Assembly (NCBI GenBank): GCA_031422555.1
Contig: JANPLZ010000075.1
Span: forward strand, 4,266-68,265
Direction of reading: 5' to 3'
Source: JANNAT01 sp031422555
Lineage (GTDB): Bacteria > Pseudomonadota > Alphaproteobacteria > Rhodobacterales > Rhodobacteraceae
DNA length: 64,000 bases
The stretch's first letter is position 1. Each line of letters begins with the position of its first letter. Position numbers and translations under genes: made by a program. This document shows positions 43,323 to 51,722 of this stretch, one piece after another. The notes under the pieces were generated by a model, which was given only the letters and a program-made list of their open reading frames with translations, did not search any database and was not told the origin of the DNA.

Positions 43323-45041
43323 ATGGCACGGATTCTGATCACCTCGGCCATTCCTTATATCAACGGGATCAAGCATTTGGGCAATCTGGTGGGCAGCCAA
43401 CTGCCCGCCGATCTGTATGCAAGGTTCATGCGTGCGCGCGGCCATGAGGTGATGTTTATCTGCGCCACCGATGAACACGGCACGCCCGCCGAGTTGGCGG
43501 CGGCCAAGGCCGGTCAGCCGGTGGAAGAATTTTGCGCCCAAATGCACGCCGTTCAGGCCGAGATTGCGCGCGGGTTCCGGTTGTCTTTTGATCACTTTGG
43601 CCGCTCGTCCAGCCAACGCAATCACCGCCTGACGCAAAGTTTTGCCGCCGCCTTGCAGGCCAACGGGCTGATCTCCGAGGTGATGGAAAAGCAGGTCTAT
43701 TCCATTGACGACAAACGCTTTTTGCCTGACCGTTACATCACCGGCACTTGCCCGAACTGTGGCTATACGGCGGCGCGGGGCGATCAATGCGAAAACTGCA
43801 CCAAACAGTTGGACCCGACCGATCTGATTGCGCCGCGCTCTTCCATTTCGGGGTCAACCAATCTGGAAGTGCGCGAAACCAAGCATTTGTTCCTGCGCCA
43901 GCGGTCATTGCGTGACAAGCTGGAGGCGTGGATTGACAGCAAAACCGATTGGCCGATCCTGACCACTTCGATTGCCAAGAAATGGCTGAACGATGGTGAC
44001 GGCTTGCAAGACCGGGGCATCACCCGCGATTTGCACTGGGGGGTGCCGGTGAAGAACGGCGATCAGCCGTGGCCGGGGATGGAGGGAAAGGTGTTCTACG
44101 TCTGGTTCGATGCCCCCATCGAATACATTGCCTGCACCGCCGAATGGGCCGATGCAAACGGCCTGCCCGATGCCGCGTGGATGCGTTGGTGGCGCACCGA
44201 CATGGGCGCGGATGATGTGCGTTATGTGCAGTTCATGGGCAAAGATAACGTGCCATTCCATACCCTTAGCTTTCCCGCCACCATCATGGGGTCGGGTCAG
44301 CCATGGAAGCTGGTCGATTACATCAAATCGTTCAACTATCTGAATTACGATGGCGGCCAATTCAGCACCAGTGCCGGGCGCGGCATTTTCATGGATCAGG
44401 CGCTGTCGATCCTGCCGCCCGATTACTGGCGTTGGTGGCTGCTGTCGCATGCGCCGGAAAATTCGGATGCCGAGTTTACATGGGAGAATTTCCAGACCGC
44501 TGTGAACAAGGATCTGGCCGATGTCTTGGGCAATCTGGTCAGCCGGGTGACCAAATTCTGTGTGGCCAAATTTGGCAATTCGGTGCCTGGCGGGGGGGCA
44601 TTCGGGTCGCTGGAAACCGCTTTGATCGCCGATCTGGGCGCGCGCATCCACGCCTATGCCGCCCTGATGGAGGCGATGGAAGTGCGCAAAGCGGCGGCAG
44701 AACTGCGGGCGATCTGGGTGATCGGCAACGAATATCTGCAAACCGCCGCCCCGTGGTCGGTGGTAAAAACCGATCCCGATCAGGCGCAGGCGATGATCCG
44801 GCTGGCGCTGAACCTGATCCGGGTTTACGCGGTCCTGTCGCAGCCGTTCATTCCGGATGCGGCGGGCGCGATGATGACGGCGATGGGATCGGACGACTGG
44901 TCATGGCCCGAAGATATCTCGGCGGCGATGCGCGCCCTGCCTGCGGGTCATGCGTTCACCGTGCCCGAAAACATGTTCCGCAAAATCACCGATGAAGAGC
45001 GCGCCGAATGGCAGACCCGCTTTGCGGGCATCCGCACCTGA
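43323..45041 (+). CDS. metG: Methionine--tRNA ligase
   Basis: A 572-residue class I aminoacyl-tRNA synthetase. The HIGH-type motif is HLGN (about 19). A zinc knuckle with CPNC and CENC is at about 142-158. The KMSKS-equivalent loop is FSTSAGRGIFMDQAL (about 346), a known alphaproteobacterial variant. The C-terminal anticodon domain is intact, and there is no C-terminal dimerisation domain. The start MARILITSAIPYING was selected by homology; a longer reading frame through the cytochrome gene is spurious. Confidence 0.95.
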   Translation: MARILITSAIPYINGIKHLGNLVGSQLPADLYARFMRARGHEVMFICATDEHGTPAELAAAKAGQPVEEFCAQMHAVQAEIARGFRLSFDHFGRSSSQRNHRLTQSFAAALQANGLISEVMEKQVYSIDDKRFLPDRYITGTCPNCGYTAARGDQCENCTKQLDPTDLIAPRSSISGSTNLEVRETKHLFLRQRSLRDKLEAWIDSKTDWPILTTSIAKKWLNDGDGLQDRGITRDLHWGVPVKNGDQPWPGMEGKVFYVWFDAPIEYIACTAEWADANGLPDAAWMRWWRTDMGADDVRYVQFMGKDNVPFHTLSFPATIMGSGQPWKLVDYIKSFNYLNYDGGQFSTSAGRGIFMDQALSILPPDYWRWWLLSHAPENSDAEFTWENFQTAVNKDLADVLGNLVSRVTKFCVAKFGNSVPGGGAFGSLETALIADLGARIHAYAALMEAMEVRKAAAELRAIWVIGNEYLQTAAPWSVVKTDPDQAQAMIRLALNLIRVYAVLSQPFIPDAAGAMMTAMGSDDWSWPEDISAAMRALPAGHAFTVPENMFRKITDEERAEWQTRFAGIRT

Positions 45042-45068
45042 TCCGATCCTTTTACCAAAGGCCGCCTT

Positions 45069-46379
45069 ATGCCCGTGTTTCTTGACCAGTCCGATGCCGA
45101 TTTTGACGCGCGGTTCAGCGCTCTTTTGGGTATGAAACGCGAAGAGGCCGAAGATGTGGATCACGCCGTTGCCGTGATCATTTCGGACGTGCGCGCGCGC
45201 GGCGATGCCGCCGTGATTGATCTGACCGCCCGCTTTGACCGCTTGTCGCTGACGCCCCAGACGCTGGCCTTTACCCCGGATCAGATCAACGCCGAATGCG
45301 CCAAAGTGTCGGTCGAAGACCGCGCCGCACTGGAACTGGCCGCCGAACGCATCCATGCCTATCACGCGCGCCAGTTGCCCGAAAACGTCTCTTGGGTTGA
45401 TGCCAGCGGCGCAAGTTTGGGCTGGCGCTGGACGCCGGTTTCGGCGGCGGGGCTTTATGTGCCCGGCGGCACCGCGTCTTATCCATCATCGGTGTTGATG
45501 AATGCCATCCCGGCGCGGGTGGCGGGCGTGCAGCGGTTGGTGATCACATGCCCGACGCCTGATGGTGTGGTGAACCCGCTGGTGTTGATGGCAGCACAGA
45601 TTGCGGGCGTCGATACGATTTACCGCATCGGCGGCGCGCAGGCGGTGGCGGCCTTGGCTTACGGCACCCAAACCATTGCCCCGGTTGATAAAATTACTGG
45701 CCCCGGCAATGCCTATGTGGCGGCGGCCAAGCGGCGGGTGTTTGGCCGCGTGGGCATTGACATGATCGCGGGCCCGTCGGAAATTCTGGTGATTGCCGAC
45801 GGGGATAATGATCCCGACTGGATCGCGCTGGACCTTTTGTCCCAAGCCGAGCATGACGCATCAGCACAGTCGATCCTGATCACCACCGATGCCGCCTTTG
45901 GCCGCGCGGTGGCAGCGGCGGTTGAGGTGCGGCTGCACACCTTGCAACGCCGTGCCATCGCCGGGGCCAGTTGGCGCGACAACGGCGCGGTGATCGTGGT
46001 GCGCGATCTGGCGCAGGCCGCAGCCCTGTCGAACCGCGCAGCACCTGAACATCTGGAACTGTGCGTCGCCAACCCCGAGGCGCTGTCGGAACAAATCACC
46101 CACGCCGGGGCGATTTTCTTGGGGGCATGGACTCCGGAAGCGATCGGCGATTACGTGGGCGGACCAAACCATGTGCTGCCCACCGCCCGGTCGGCCCGGT
46201 TTTCCAGCGGATTAAGTGTGATGGATTTTGTAAAACGCACCACGATTGCCAAGATGACGCCGCAGTCGTTGGCCGCCATCGGCCCCGCCGCCGAACGGCT
46301 GGCGATATCCGAAAGCCTGCAAGCACATGGCTTGTCCGTGCGCGCAAGGCTGGACCGGCTGAACGGGGGGCAGGTATGA
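45069..46379 (+). CDS. hisD: Histidinol dehydrogenase
   Basis: A 436-residue zinc enzyme catalysing the last two oxidations of histidine synthesis. The zinc and catalytic residues appear in LLSQAEHDASAQSILIT and AAPEHLELCVANP, with GDYVGGPNHVLPT and the C-terminal LDRLNGGQ region as expected. YVPGGTASYPSSVLMN is the family signature. Its stop overlaps the UPF0262 start as ATGA, beginning a tightly coupled run of genes. Confidence 0.95.
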   Translation: MPVFLDQSDADFDARFSALLGMKREEAEDVDHAVAVIISDVRARGDAAVIDLTARFDRLSLTPQTLAFTPDQINAECAKVSVEDRAALELAAERIHAYHARQLPENVSWVDASGASLGWRWTPVSAAGLYVPGGTASYPSSVLMNAIPARVAGVQRLVITCPTPDGVVNPLVLMAAQIAGVDTIYRIGGAQAVAALAYGTQTIAPVDKITGPGNAYVAAAKRRVFGRVGIDMIAGPSEILVIADGDNDPDWIALDLLSQAEHDASAQSILITTDAAFGRAVAAAVEVRLHTLQRRAIAGASWRDNGAVIVVRDLAQAAALSNRAAPEHLELCVANPEALSEQITHAGAIFLGAWTPEAIGDYVGGPNHVLPTARSARFSSGLSVMDFVKRTTIAKMTPQSLAAIGPAAERLAISESLQAHGLSVRARLDRLNGGQV

Positions 46380-46858
46380 CCCGCATCTGCGCCATTGATA
46401 TCGACGAGCGCGGGCTGGTGCGGGCGACGCCGGAAATAGATCAGGAACGCAAAGTCGCGATTTTTGATCTGCTGGAGGACAATTCCTTTGCCCTGCCCGC
46501 GCGTGCCGATCGCCCCGCCCCGCCCGGCCCCTACCGGCTGGCGCTGGCCATTCGCGACGGGCGGCTGGTGTTTGATCTGACCACGGAAACCGCGGATAAG
46601 GCGGGCGAATTTCATCTGTCGCTGGGCCCGTTCCGCCAAGTTGTGAAAGACTATTTCCAGATTTGCGAATCGTATTTCGAGGCCGTCAAGCGCCTGCCCC
46701 CCAGCCAGATAGAGGCGATTGATATGGCACGGCGCGGCATTCACAACGAAGGCGCGCGGGTTTTGCAAGAACGGCTGGCAGGCAAAGCCGAGGTGGACGG
46801 CGACACCGCCCGCCGCCTGTTCACGCTGATCTGCGTTTTGCATTGGGGATGGGCGTGA
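46376..46858 (+). CDS. UPF0262 family protein
   Basis: A 160-residue protein of the uncharacterised alphaproteobacterial UPF0262 family. ICAIDIDERGLVRATPEIDQERKVAIFDLLEDN at the start (quoted in parts: DIDERGL, EIDQERKVAIFDLLEDN) and FHLSLGPFRQVVKDYF are its hallmarks. It is regularly found between hisD and a low-molecular-weight phosphatase gene. The function is unknown; constant company with hisD suggests co-expression rather than a proven histidine role. Confidence 0.9.
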   Translation: MTRICAIDIDERGLVRATPEIDQERKVAIFDLLEDNSFALPARADRPAPPGPYRLALAIRDGRLVFDLTTETADKAGEFHLSLGPFRQVVKDYFQICESYFEAVKRLPPSQIEAIDMARRGIHNEGARVLQERLAGKAEVDGDTARRLFTLICVLHWGWA

Positions 46859-47313
46859 AAGCATTCCCTCAATCCGTGCTGTTTTGCTGCGATCACAATG
46901 CCGTCCGCTCGCCCATGGCGGAAGGGTTGATGAAGAAATTCTACGGCCAGCGCGCCTATGTGCAATCGGCGGGCGTCACCAATGATATGGAAATCGACGG
47001 CTTTTCCATCGCGGTTTGTGCCGAATTGGGCATCGAGCTGTCGCGCCACCGCTCGCGCAGTTTTGACGAAATGCAGCGGATGGGCGATGATCTTGGCCAG
47101 TTCGATCTGATCGTGGCCTTATCACCCGCCAGCCAGCGCCTTGCACTTGATCTGACCCGGACCTACCATCTGGACGTGGAATACTGGCCGATCCTTGACC
47201 CCACCGCCATTGGCGACGGGCGCGACGCCAAGCTGGGGGCCTACCGGCAGGCACGCGATCAGATCAAGACCCGGATGCTGGACCGGTTCGGCCCCCCAAG
47301 TGAGGACCAATGA
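46855..47313 (+). CDS. Low-molecular-weight phosphotyrosine phosphatase-type protein
   Basis: A 152-residue protein with the P-loop FCCDHNAVRSPMAE (Cys-x5-Arg), and a catalytic Asp in WPILDPT near residue 110. This group is often labelled arsenate reductase-like, but its context here is with hisD and UPF0262, not ars genes. It may dephosphorylate tyrosine-phosphorylated proteins. The GTG start overlaps the upstream stop as GTGA and has GGGG at proper spacing; an ATG two codons upstream is possible. Confidence 0.88.
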   Translation: MKAFPQSVLFCCDHNAVRSPMAEGLMKKFYGQRAYVQSAGVTNDMEIDGFSIAVCAELGIELSRHRSRSFDEMQRMGDDLGQFDLIVALSPASQRLALDLTRTYHLDVEYWPILDPTAIGDGRDAKLGAYRQARDQIKTRMLDRFGPPSEDQ

Positions 47314-47702
47314 GCACGATTGCCACCTATTACGCCGCCTTTAATGCAGGCGATGCAGACGCGATGCTGGCTTGCGTGACCGATGACATTGAACATCGGG
47401 TGAATCAGGGTGCCATCCGCCACGGCCGCGCGAAGTTTGTCGAATTTTGCGCCCATATGGGGGTGTCCTACTGCGAGCAGTTGCGCGACATTGTGGTGTT
47501 TACAACCGAAGATGCCACACGGGGCGCTGCCGAATTTGTCGTGCACGGTGAATATCTGATCACCGATCCGGGGCTGCCTGCGGCGCATGGCCAGCACTAT
47601 GTGCTGCCAGCGGGGGCGTTTTTCGATCTGCGCGATGGCAAAATCGCGCGCATCACTACGTTCTACAATCTGGCAGACTGGATTTCGCAGGTCAGCCGAT
47701 GA
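47310..47702 (+). CDS. SnoaL/NTF2-like ketosteroid isomerase-related protein
   Basis: A 130-residue cone-shaped NTF2-fold protein. TIATYYAAFNAGDADAMLACVTDD is the typical N-terminal helix pair, and the C-terminus has GAFFDLRDGKIARITTFYNL. It probably binds or isomerises a small ligand, but the substrate is unknown. It is ATGA-coupled to both neighbours in the hisD gene run. Confidence 0.85.
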   Translation: MSTIATYYAAFNAGDADAMLACVTDDIEHRVNQGAIRHGRAKFVEFCAHMGVSYCEQLRDIVVFTTEDATRGAAEFVVHGEYLITDPGLPAAHGQHYVLPAGAFFDLRDGKIARITTFYNLADWISQVSR

Positions 47703-48295
47703 TCCCCGATCATCTGTCGGTGCGCGCGCTGCAAGGCCCCGACCTTGAGGCCGCGCTTGACGGTGTTGCCCGTCTGCGCATCGCGGTGTTTCGCGACTGG
47801 CCCTATCTTTATGACGGCACGCTGGCCTATGAACGTGCGTATCTGGCCACCTACCGCGACAATCCCGGCGCATTGTTGGTTGGGGCGTTTGACGGCGAAA
47901 CCTTGGTCGGCGCGTCAACATCCACCCGGATGGAAGACCACGCCGAGGCGTTTTCCGCGCCGTTCCGTGCCACCGGCCTTGCGTTGAGCGATATCTTGTA
48001 TGGCGCGGAATCGGTGGTGTTGCCGCCCTATCGCGGCCTTGGCCTTGGGCATCGGTTCTTTGAGCTGCGCGAAGCGCACGCCCGCCGCCATTCCCGCGCC
48101 TACGTGGCCTTTGCTTCGGTCAAGCGCCCCGAAGATCATCCGCAGCGCCCCGCCACCTTTCGCACCAATGACGCGTTCTGGACCAGTCAGGGCTATGCGC
48201 CGCTGCCCGGCGTGGTGGCGGAATTTGGCTGGAAGGATCTGGGCGACGCGACCGAGACCAACAAGGCGCTGCAGTTCTGGTTGCGCAAGCTGTAG
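47699..48295 (+). CDS. GNAT-family N-acetyltransferase
   Basis: A 198-residue acetyltransferase-type protein. Conserved core elements are GALLVGAFDGETLVGAST (beta strands 3-4) and the acetyl-CoA loop VVLPPYRGLGLGHRFFE (R/Q-x-x-G-x-G/A). The acceptor substrate is unknown. It ends the coupled run and is followed by infA after a 167-base gap. Confidence 0.85.
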   Translation: MIPDHLSVRALQGPDLEAALDGVARLRIAVFRDWPYLYDGTLAYERAYLATYRDNPGALLVGAFDGETLVGASTSTRMEDHAEAFSAPFRATGLALSDILYGAESVVLPPYRGLGLGHRFFELREAHARRHSRAYVAFASVKRPEDHPQRPATFRTNDAFWTSQGYAPLPGVVAEFGWKDLGDATETNKALQFWLRKL

Positions 48296-48462
48296 GCCCG
48301 GCCGGGTTGCCCCCGAAACAGCCGCGCCCAACTGCCCCCTTACGTGCCAGGCCAAACCTGCCCCTCCAAACCGCCATTTTTCCCTTGAAAACCCGCCCCA
48401 ACAGGCGCATACGCCCGGCCATGCCTGTGGCTTGCTGCGGGCCAAACCCTATTGGAGAGACC

Positions 48463-48681
48463 ATGGCCAAGGAAGAAATCCTCGAATTCCCCGGTGTCGA
48501 GAAAGAACTTCTGCCAAACGCGACATTCAAGGTTGAACTCGACAACGGCCATGAATTGATTGCGGTGATGGCAGGCAAGATGCGTAAAAACCGTATCCGG
48601 GTTCTGGCAGGCGACAAAGTGCAGGTGGAAATGACACCTTACGATTTGTCCAAGGGCCGCATCAACTATCGCTTCAAATAA
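48463..48681 (+). CDS. infA: Translation initiation factor IF-1
   Basis: A 72-residue S1-like OB-fold protein that occupies the ribosomal A site during initiation. MAKEEILEFPGVEKELLPNA and the ending DLSKGRINYRFK are the standard alphaproteobacterial IF-1. GGAGAGACC precedes the ATG. It heads the infA-maf-rng-yacG block conserved in Rhodobacterales. Confidence 0.97.
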   Translation: MAKEEILEFPGVEKELLPNATFKVELDNGHELIAVMAGKMRKNRIRVLAGDKVQVEMTPYDLSKGRINYRFK

Positions 48682-48735
48682 CGCGTCCCCTGCGGTGCAA
48701 ACCGGGGTCCGGACCATGGCGCGCGGAGGGCGGTA

Positions 48736-49311
48736 ATGCGATTTATCCTTGGATCGGCCAGCCCGCGCCGTCGTGACCTGCTGGCCCAAATCGGGGTGAT
48801 CCCTGATGCGGTCCTGCCCCCCGACATTGACGAAACTCCGTTGAAGGCTGAATTGCCCGGTCCCTACTGCGCGCGGCTGGCGCGGGAAAAGGTGCAGGCT
48901 GTCACGGCAGGGCCGGATGATATCGTGCTGTGCGCCGATACCACCGTAGCCCTTGGCCGCCGCATTCTGGGCAAGCCCGAAAATGCCGCCCAAGCCGCAC
49001 AGTTTCTGACCGATCTGGGCGGACGCCGCCACCTCGTGATCACCGCCGTGGCGGTGCGCCGGGGCGCGCGCATCTGGGCGCGCAGTTCTGTGTCGGCGGT
49101 GAAAATGAAGCGGCTGTCGGATATCGAATTGAACGCTTATCTGGCATCGCTGGAATGGCAGGGCAAGGCCGGCGGCTATGCCATTCAAGGCGCTGCGGGC
49201 GCGTTTATTCCGTGGATATCGGGCAGTTTCACCGGCATCGTCGGACTGCCCTTGGTCGAAACCGCCGCCCTGCTGACGGCCGCAGGCTATCCTGTCTGGA
49301 GACAGCCATGA
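48736..49311 (+). CDS. maf: Maf-type nucleoside triphosphate pyrophosphatase
   Basis: A 191-residue house-cleaning pyrophosphatase. The nucleotide-binding SASPRR near the start, PDIDETP, ADTTVALG and GYAIQGAAG motifs are family hallmarks; the catalytic Asp is in the CADTTV segment. It hydrolyses dTTP/UTP or modified nucleotides. It overlaps the next gene as ATGA. Confidence 0.93.
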   Translation: MRFILGSASPRRRDLLAQIGVIPDAVLPPDIDETPLKAELPGPYCARLAREKVQAVTAGPDDIVLCADTTVALGRRILGKPENAAQAAQFLTDLGGRRHLVITAVAVRRGARIWARSSVSAVKMKRLSDIELNAYLASLEWQGKAGGYAIQGAAGAFIPWISGSFTGIVGLPLVETAALLTAAGYPVWRQP

Positions 49312-50348
49312 CCACCACAGTTACCCGTCGTTTCGTGTTGCTGGACACCTTGAAATCGCGCCCGGCGGCGGCTTTGGTGGTGGATGGCCAGTTGGTCGAT
49401 CTGGCAGTTGATCCCGGCGATGACGCACCGCTGCCCGGGGCGATTTACCGCGCCATTGCCGACCGCCCGATGAAGGGACAAGGCGGCATGTTCGTCAAAT
49501 TACCCGAAGGATCAGGATTTTTACGCGCAACCGCAGGCATCGCCCCCGGCCAGCGGGTTTTGGTGCAGATCACCGGCCCCGCCGAGGCGGGCAAAGCCTA
49601 TCCGGTCACCACACGGCTGTTGTTCAAATCGCGTTATGCGATTGTCACGCCGGGTGCGCCGGGGCTGAATATCTCGCGCCGCATCAAAGACGATCCCTTG
49701 CGCATGGCACTGGAAACGGTCGCCGCCGATGCGATGGCGGGTGCGGACGAAACGCTTGGCCTTATCCTGCGGTCGGCCTGCGCGGGCGCAAATGATGACG
49801 AAATTGCCGATGATATCACAACGATGCGCGATCTGGCGCAGGCCGTGCTGGCGGATATGTCCGGCCCGGCTGAATTGCTGGTCGAAGGCGCTGGCGCGCA
49901 TGAAACCGCGTGGCGCGATTGGGCCGATCCGGAACCCGATCAGGTGATCGAGGGCGGCTTCGCCGACAACGGCGTGTTCGAGATGATCGACGCCCTGCTG
50001 ACCCCGCGGGTAGACTTGGGTGAAGGCCATATGATGATCGAGCCGACCCGCGCCTTGGTGGCGGTGGATGTCAACACCGGCCCCGATACCTCGCCCGCCG
50101 CAGCGCTGAAGGCCAATATCGCGGCGGCCCGCGAATTGCCGCGCCAGTTGCGGCTGCGCGGCTTGGGCGGGCAAGTGGTGATAGATTTTGCACCGATGCC
50201 CAAGCGCGACCGCGCCATTCTGGATCAGGTGATCCGCGCCGCGTTCAAAGCCGAGGCCGAGATAAATCTGGCGGGCTGGACCACGCTGGGCCTGTTCGAG
50301 ATCACCCGCAAACGCGACCGGTTGCCTTTGGCGGGGATTTTGGCGTGA
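49308..50348 (+). CDS. Short ribonuclease E/G family protein
   Basis: A 346-residue relative of RNase E/G, shorter than RNase G (about 490). It retains an S1-like part and the DNase-I-like catalytic core with both metal-binding Asp residues (VAVDVNTG, about 247, and VIDFAPM, about 287). The zinc-link CPxCxG is absent, so quaternary structure probably differs. RNA cleavage is likely but is not proven for this short form. It is a constant neighbour of infA and maf in Rhodobacterales. Confidence 0.88.
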   Translation: MTTTVTRRFVLLDTLKSRPAAALVVDGQLVDLAVDPGDDAPLPGAIYRAIADRPMKGQGGMFVKLPEGSGFLRATAGIAPGQRVLVQITGPAEAGKAYPVTTRLLFKSRYAIVTPGAPGLNISRRIKDDPLRMALETVAADAMAGADETLGLILRSACAGANDDEIADDITTMRDLAQAVLADMSGPAELLVEGAGAHETAWRDWADPEPDQVIEGGFADNGVFEMIDALLTPRVDLGEGHMMIEPTRALVAVDVNTGPDTSPAAALKANIAAARELPRQLRLRGLGGQVVIDFAPMPKRDRAILDQVIRAAFKAEAEINLAGWTTLGLFEITRKRDRLPLAGILA

Positions 50349-50521
50349 CCTGCCCGATTTGCAGCCGGGCGCAGGATGCCAAATACAAACCGTTTTGTTC
50401 GCGCCGCTGTGCCGATGTCGATTTGGGTAAATGGCTGACCGGCGGCTATGCAATCCCCGCGCAAGCCATCGACGATGAAAATCCCCAGGACGATCTGGCG
50501 GCCAAACCCCGCCCGCAATGA
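50345..50521 (+). CDS. yacG: DNA gyrase inhibitor YacG
   Basis: A 58-residue zinc-finger protein. It starts GTG (overlapping the RNase gene as GTGA) and reads M-T-C-P-I-C-S-R, with the second pair in FCSRRCADVDLGKWLTGGY. The C-x2-C...C-x3-C zinc site and the DLGxWL segment are diagnostic of YacG, which binds GyrB. It ends a conserved four-gene block. Confidence 0.93.
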   Translation: MTCPICSRAQDAKYKPFCSRRCADVDLGKWLTGGYAIPAQAIDDENPQDDLAAKPRPQ

Positions 50522-50617
50522 AAGGGGCCGCGCTGATTTTGTGGCAAAACCCTCTGGACAGCCCGGCACCCGTCGCGTATCACCCGCCGAGTTGCAGGCG
50601 TCGCTACAGCGTCCCGT

Positions 50618-50693
50618 GCCCGGATAGCTCAGTTGGTAGAGCAGCGGATTGAAAATCCGCGTGTCGGCGGTTCAATTCCGTCTCCGGGCACCA
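50618..50693 (+). tRNA. tRNA-Phe (anticodon GAA)
   Basis: A complete tRNA beginning GCCCGGATAGCTCAG. The anticodon stem GCGGA/TCCGC encloses TTGAAAA with GAA. The T arm is GGTTCAATTCC, and the CCA end is encoded. The arsenic operon begins about 150 bases past its 3' end. Confidence 0.97.
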
Positions 50694-50825
50694 TTTAATC
50701 CCAGTCTTGATGCGGACCAGGCCGTGCTGCGATGCGCAGGTCTGTGGTTTGATCCGGTGTTGGATTGTCCCCATCGCAGCGCAGCACCCGCTGTTACAAA
50801 ACCTTCACTGGCGAGATCAATTCAT

Positions 50826-50849
50826 TTCCATTATTCTTGAATAATGGAA
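50826..50849. promoter_or_regulatory. Perfect palindrome over the arsR-arsC start codon, candidate ArsR operator
   Basis: TTCCATTATTC and GAATAATGGAA are perfect 11-bp arms with a 2-nt spacer. The ATG of the ArsR-ArsC gene lies inside the right arm. ArsR/SmtB repressors bind AT-rich 12-2-12-type palindromes, so this is very probably the operator. Confidence 0.8.
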
Positions 50850-51701
50850 TCAAATATAGCAATCCGCGCCTTTTCCGCCTTGGGCCATGACGGCAGGCTT
50901 GCCGTCTTTCGCCTGCTGATGCGGCATGCCCCGCACGGGGTGCGCGCGGGCGAGATTGCGGCGGCGCTGGCCATGCGCCCGAACACTTTGTCAACCAATC
51001 TGGGGCTGCTGCAGGATGCGGGCCTGATCCGGTCTTGTCGCGACGGGCGCGCGATCTTGTATTGCGTCAACCTGCCCGCCACGGGTGCGCTGGCCGCCTA
51101 TTTCATAAACGACGTCGGCCGCAGTCGGCCCGATCTTACTTCGCACCTTGCGCAACCCACATTCCCCGATCGGAAGGACGCCCTTGCCATGACCGATATC
51201 ACTGCCACAGGTTTCAACGTTCTGTTTATCTGTTCCGGCAACTCTGCCCGCTCGATCTTTGCCGAAGCGTTGTTGCGCGATATCGGCGGCGCCAAGTTTC
51301 GCGCGTTCTCGGCGGGCACCCGGCCTAATACCCGGCTCAATCCCTTTGCCTTGGAGGTGCTAAAGCGCAACGGCCACGATGTGGCGGGCCTGCGCTCCAA
51401 ACATATTTCGGAATTCGAAGCGCCGGGCATGCCTGCGATGGATTTTGTGTTCACCGTCTGTGACATGGCGGCGAATGAGGAATGCCCACCGTGGCCGGGT
51501 CAGCCGATCACCGGGCATTGGGGCCTGCCTGATCCGGTCAAGGTTCAAGGCACGGACGCCGAAAAGGGGCTGGCCTTTGCCCAAGCCTATGCCGATCTGC
51601 GCCGCCGCATCGCCGCGTTCGCCGCCCTGCCGTTTGCGTCTTTGTCGCGCGTGGCCTTGCAGGCACAGGTCGATGATCTGGGCGACACGGCCCGGACCTG
51701 A
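50844..51701 (+). CDS. ArsR-type repressor fused to thioredoxin-type arsenate reductase
   Basis: A 285-residue two-domain protein. Residues 1-95 are an ArsR winged helix (RAFSALGHDGRLAVFRLLMR, then RPNTLSTNLGLLQDAGLI). Residues 118-285 are an ArsC of the low-molecular-weight phosphatase type, with catalytic Cys in FICSGNSARS and CDMAANEECPPWPG and HWGLPDP further on. The protein should repress the operon and reduce arsenate to arsenite, or serve as sensor for it. No metalloid-binding CxC pair is obvious in the ArsR half. The gene leads an operon with GAPDH and ArsJ. An operator-like palindrome overlaps its start. Confidence 0.9.
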   Translation: MESNIAIRAFSALGHDGRLAVFRLLMRHAPHGVRAGEIAAALAMRPNTLSTNLGLLQDAGLIRSCRDGRAILYCVNLPATGALAAYFINDVGRSRPDLTSHLAQPTFPDRKDALAMTDITATGFNVLFICSGNSARSIFAEALLRDIGGAKFRAFSAGTRPNTRLNPFALEVLKRNGHDVAGLRSKHISEFEAPGMPAMDFVFTVCDMAANEECPPWPGQPITGHWGLPDPVKVQGTDAEKGLAFAQAYADLRRRIAAFAALPFASLSRVALQAQVDDLGDTART

Positions 51702-51722
51702 ACAAGCTAAAAGGATTTCCCC

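Noticed and set aside
46855..47313. Arsenate reductase as part of the arsenic system
   Set aside because: The P-loop type and constant linkage to hisD and UPF0262 indicate a housekeeping phosphatase-like protein, not part of the ars operon 4 kb away.
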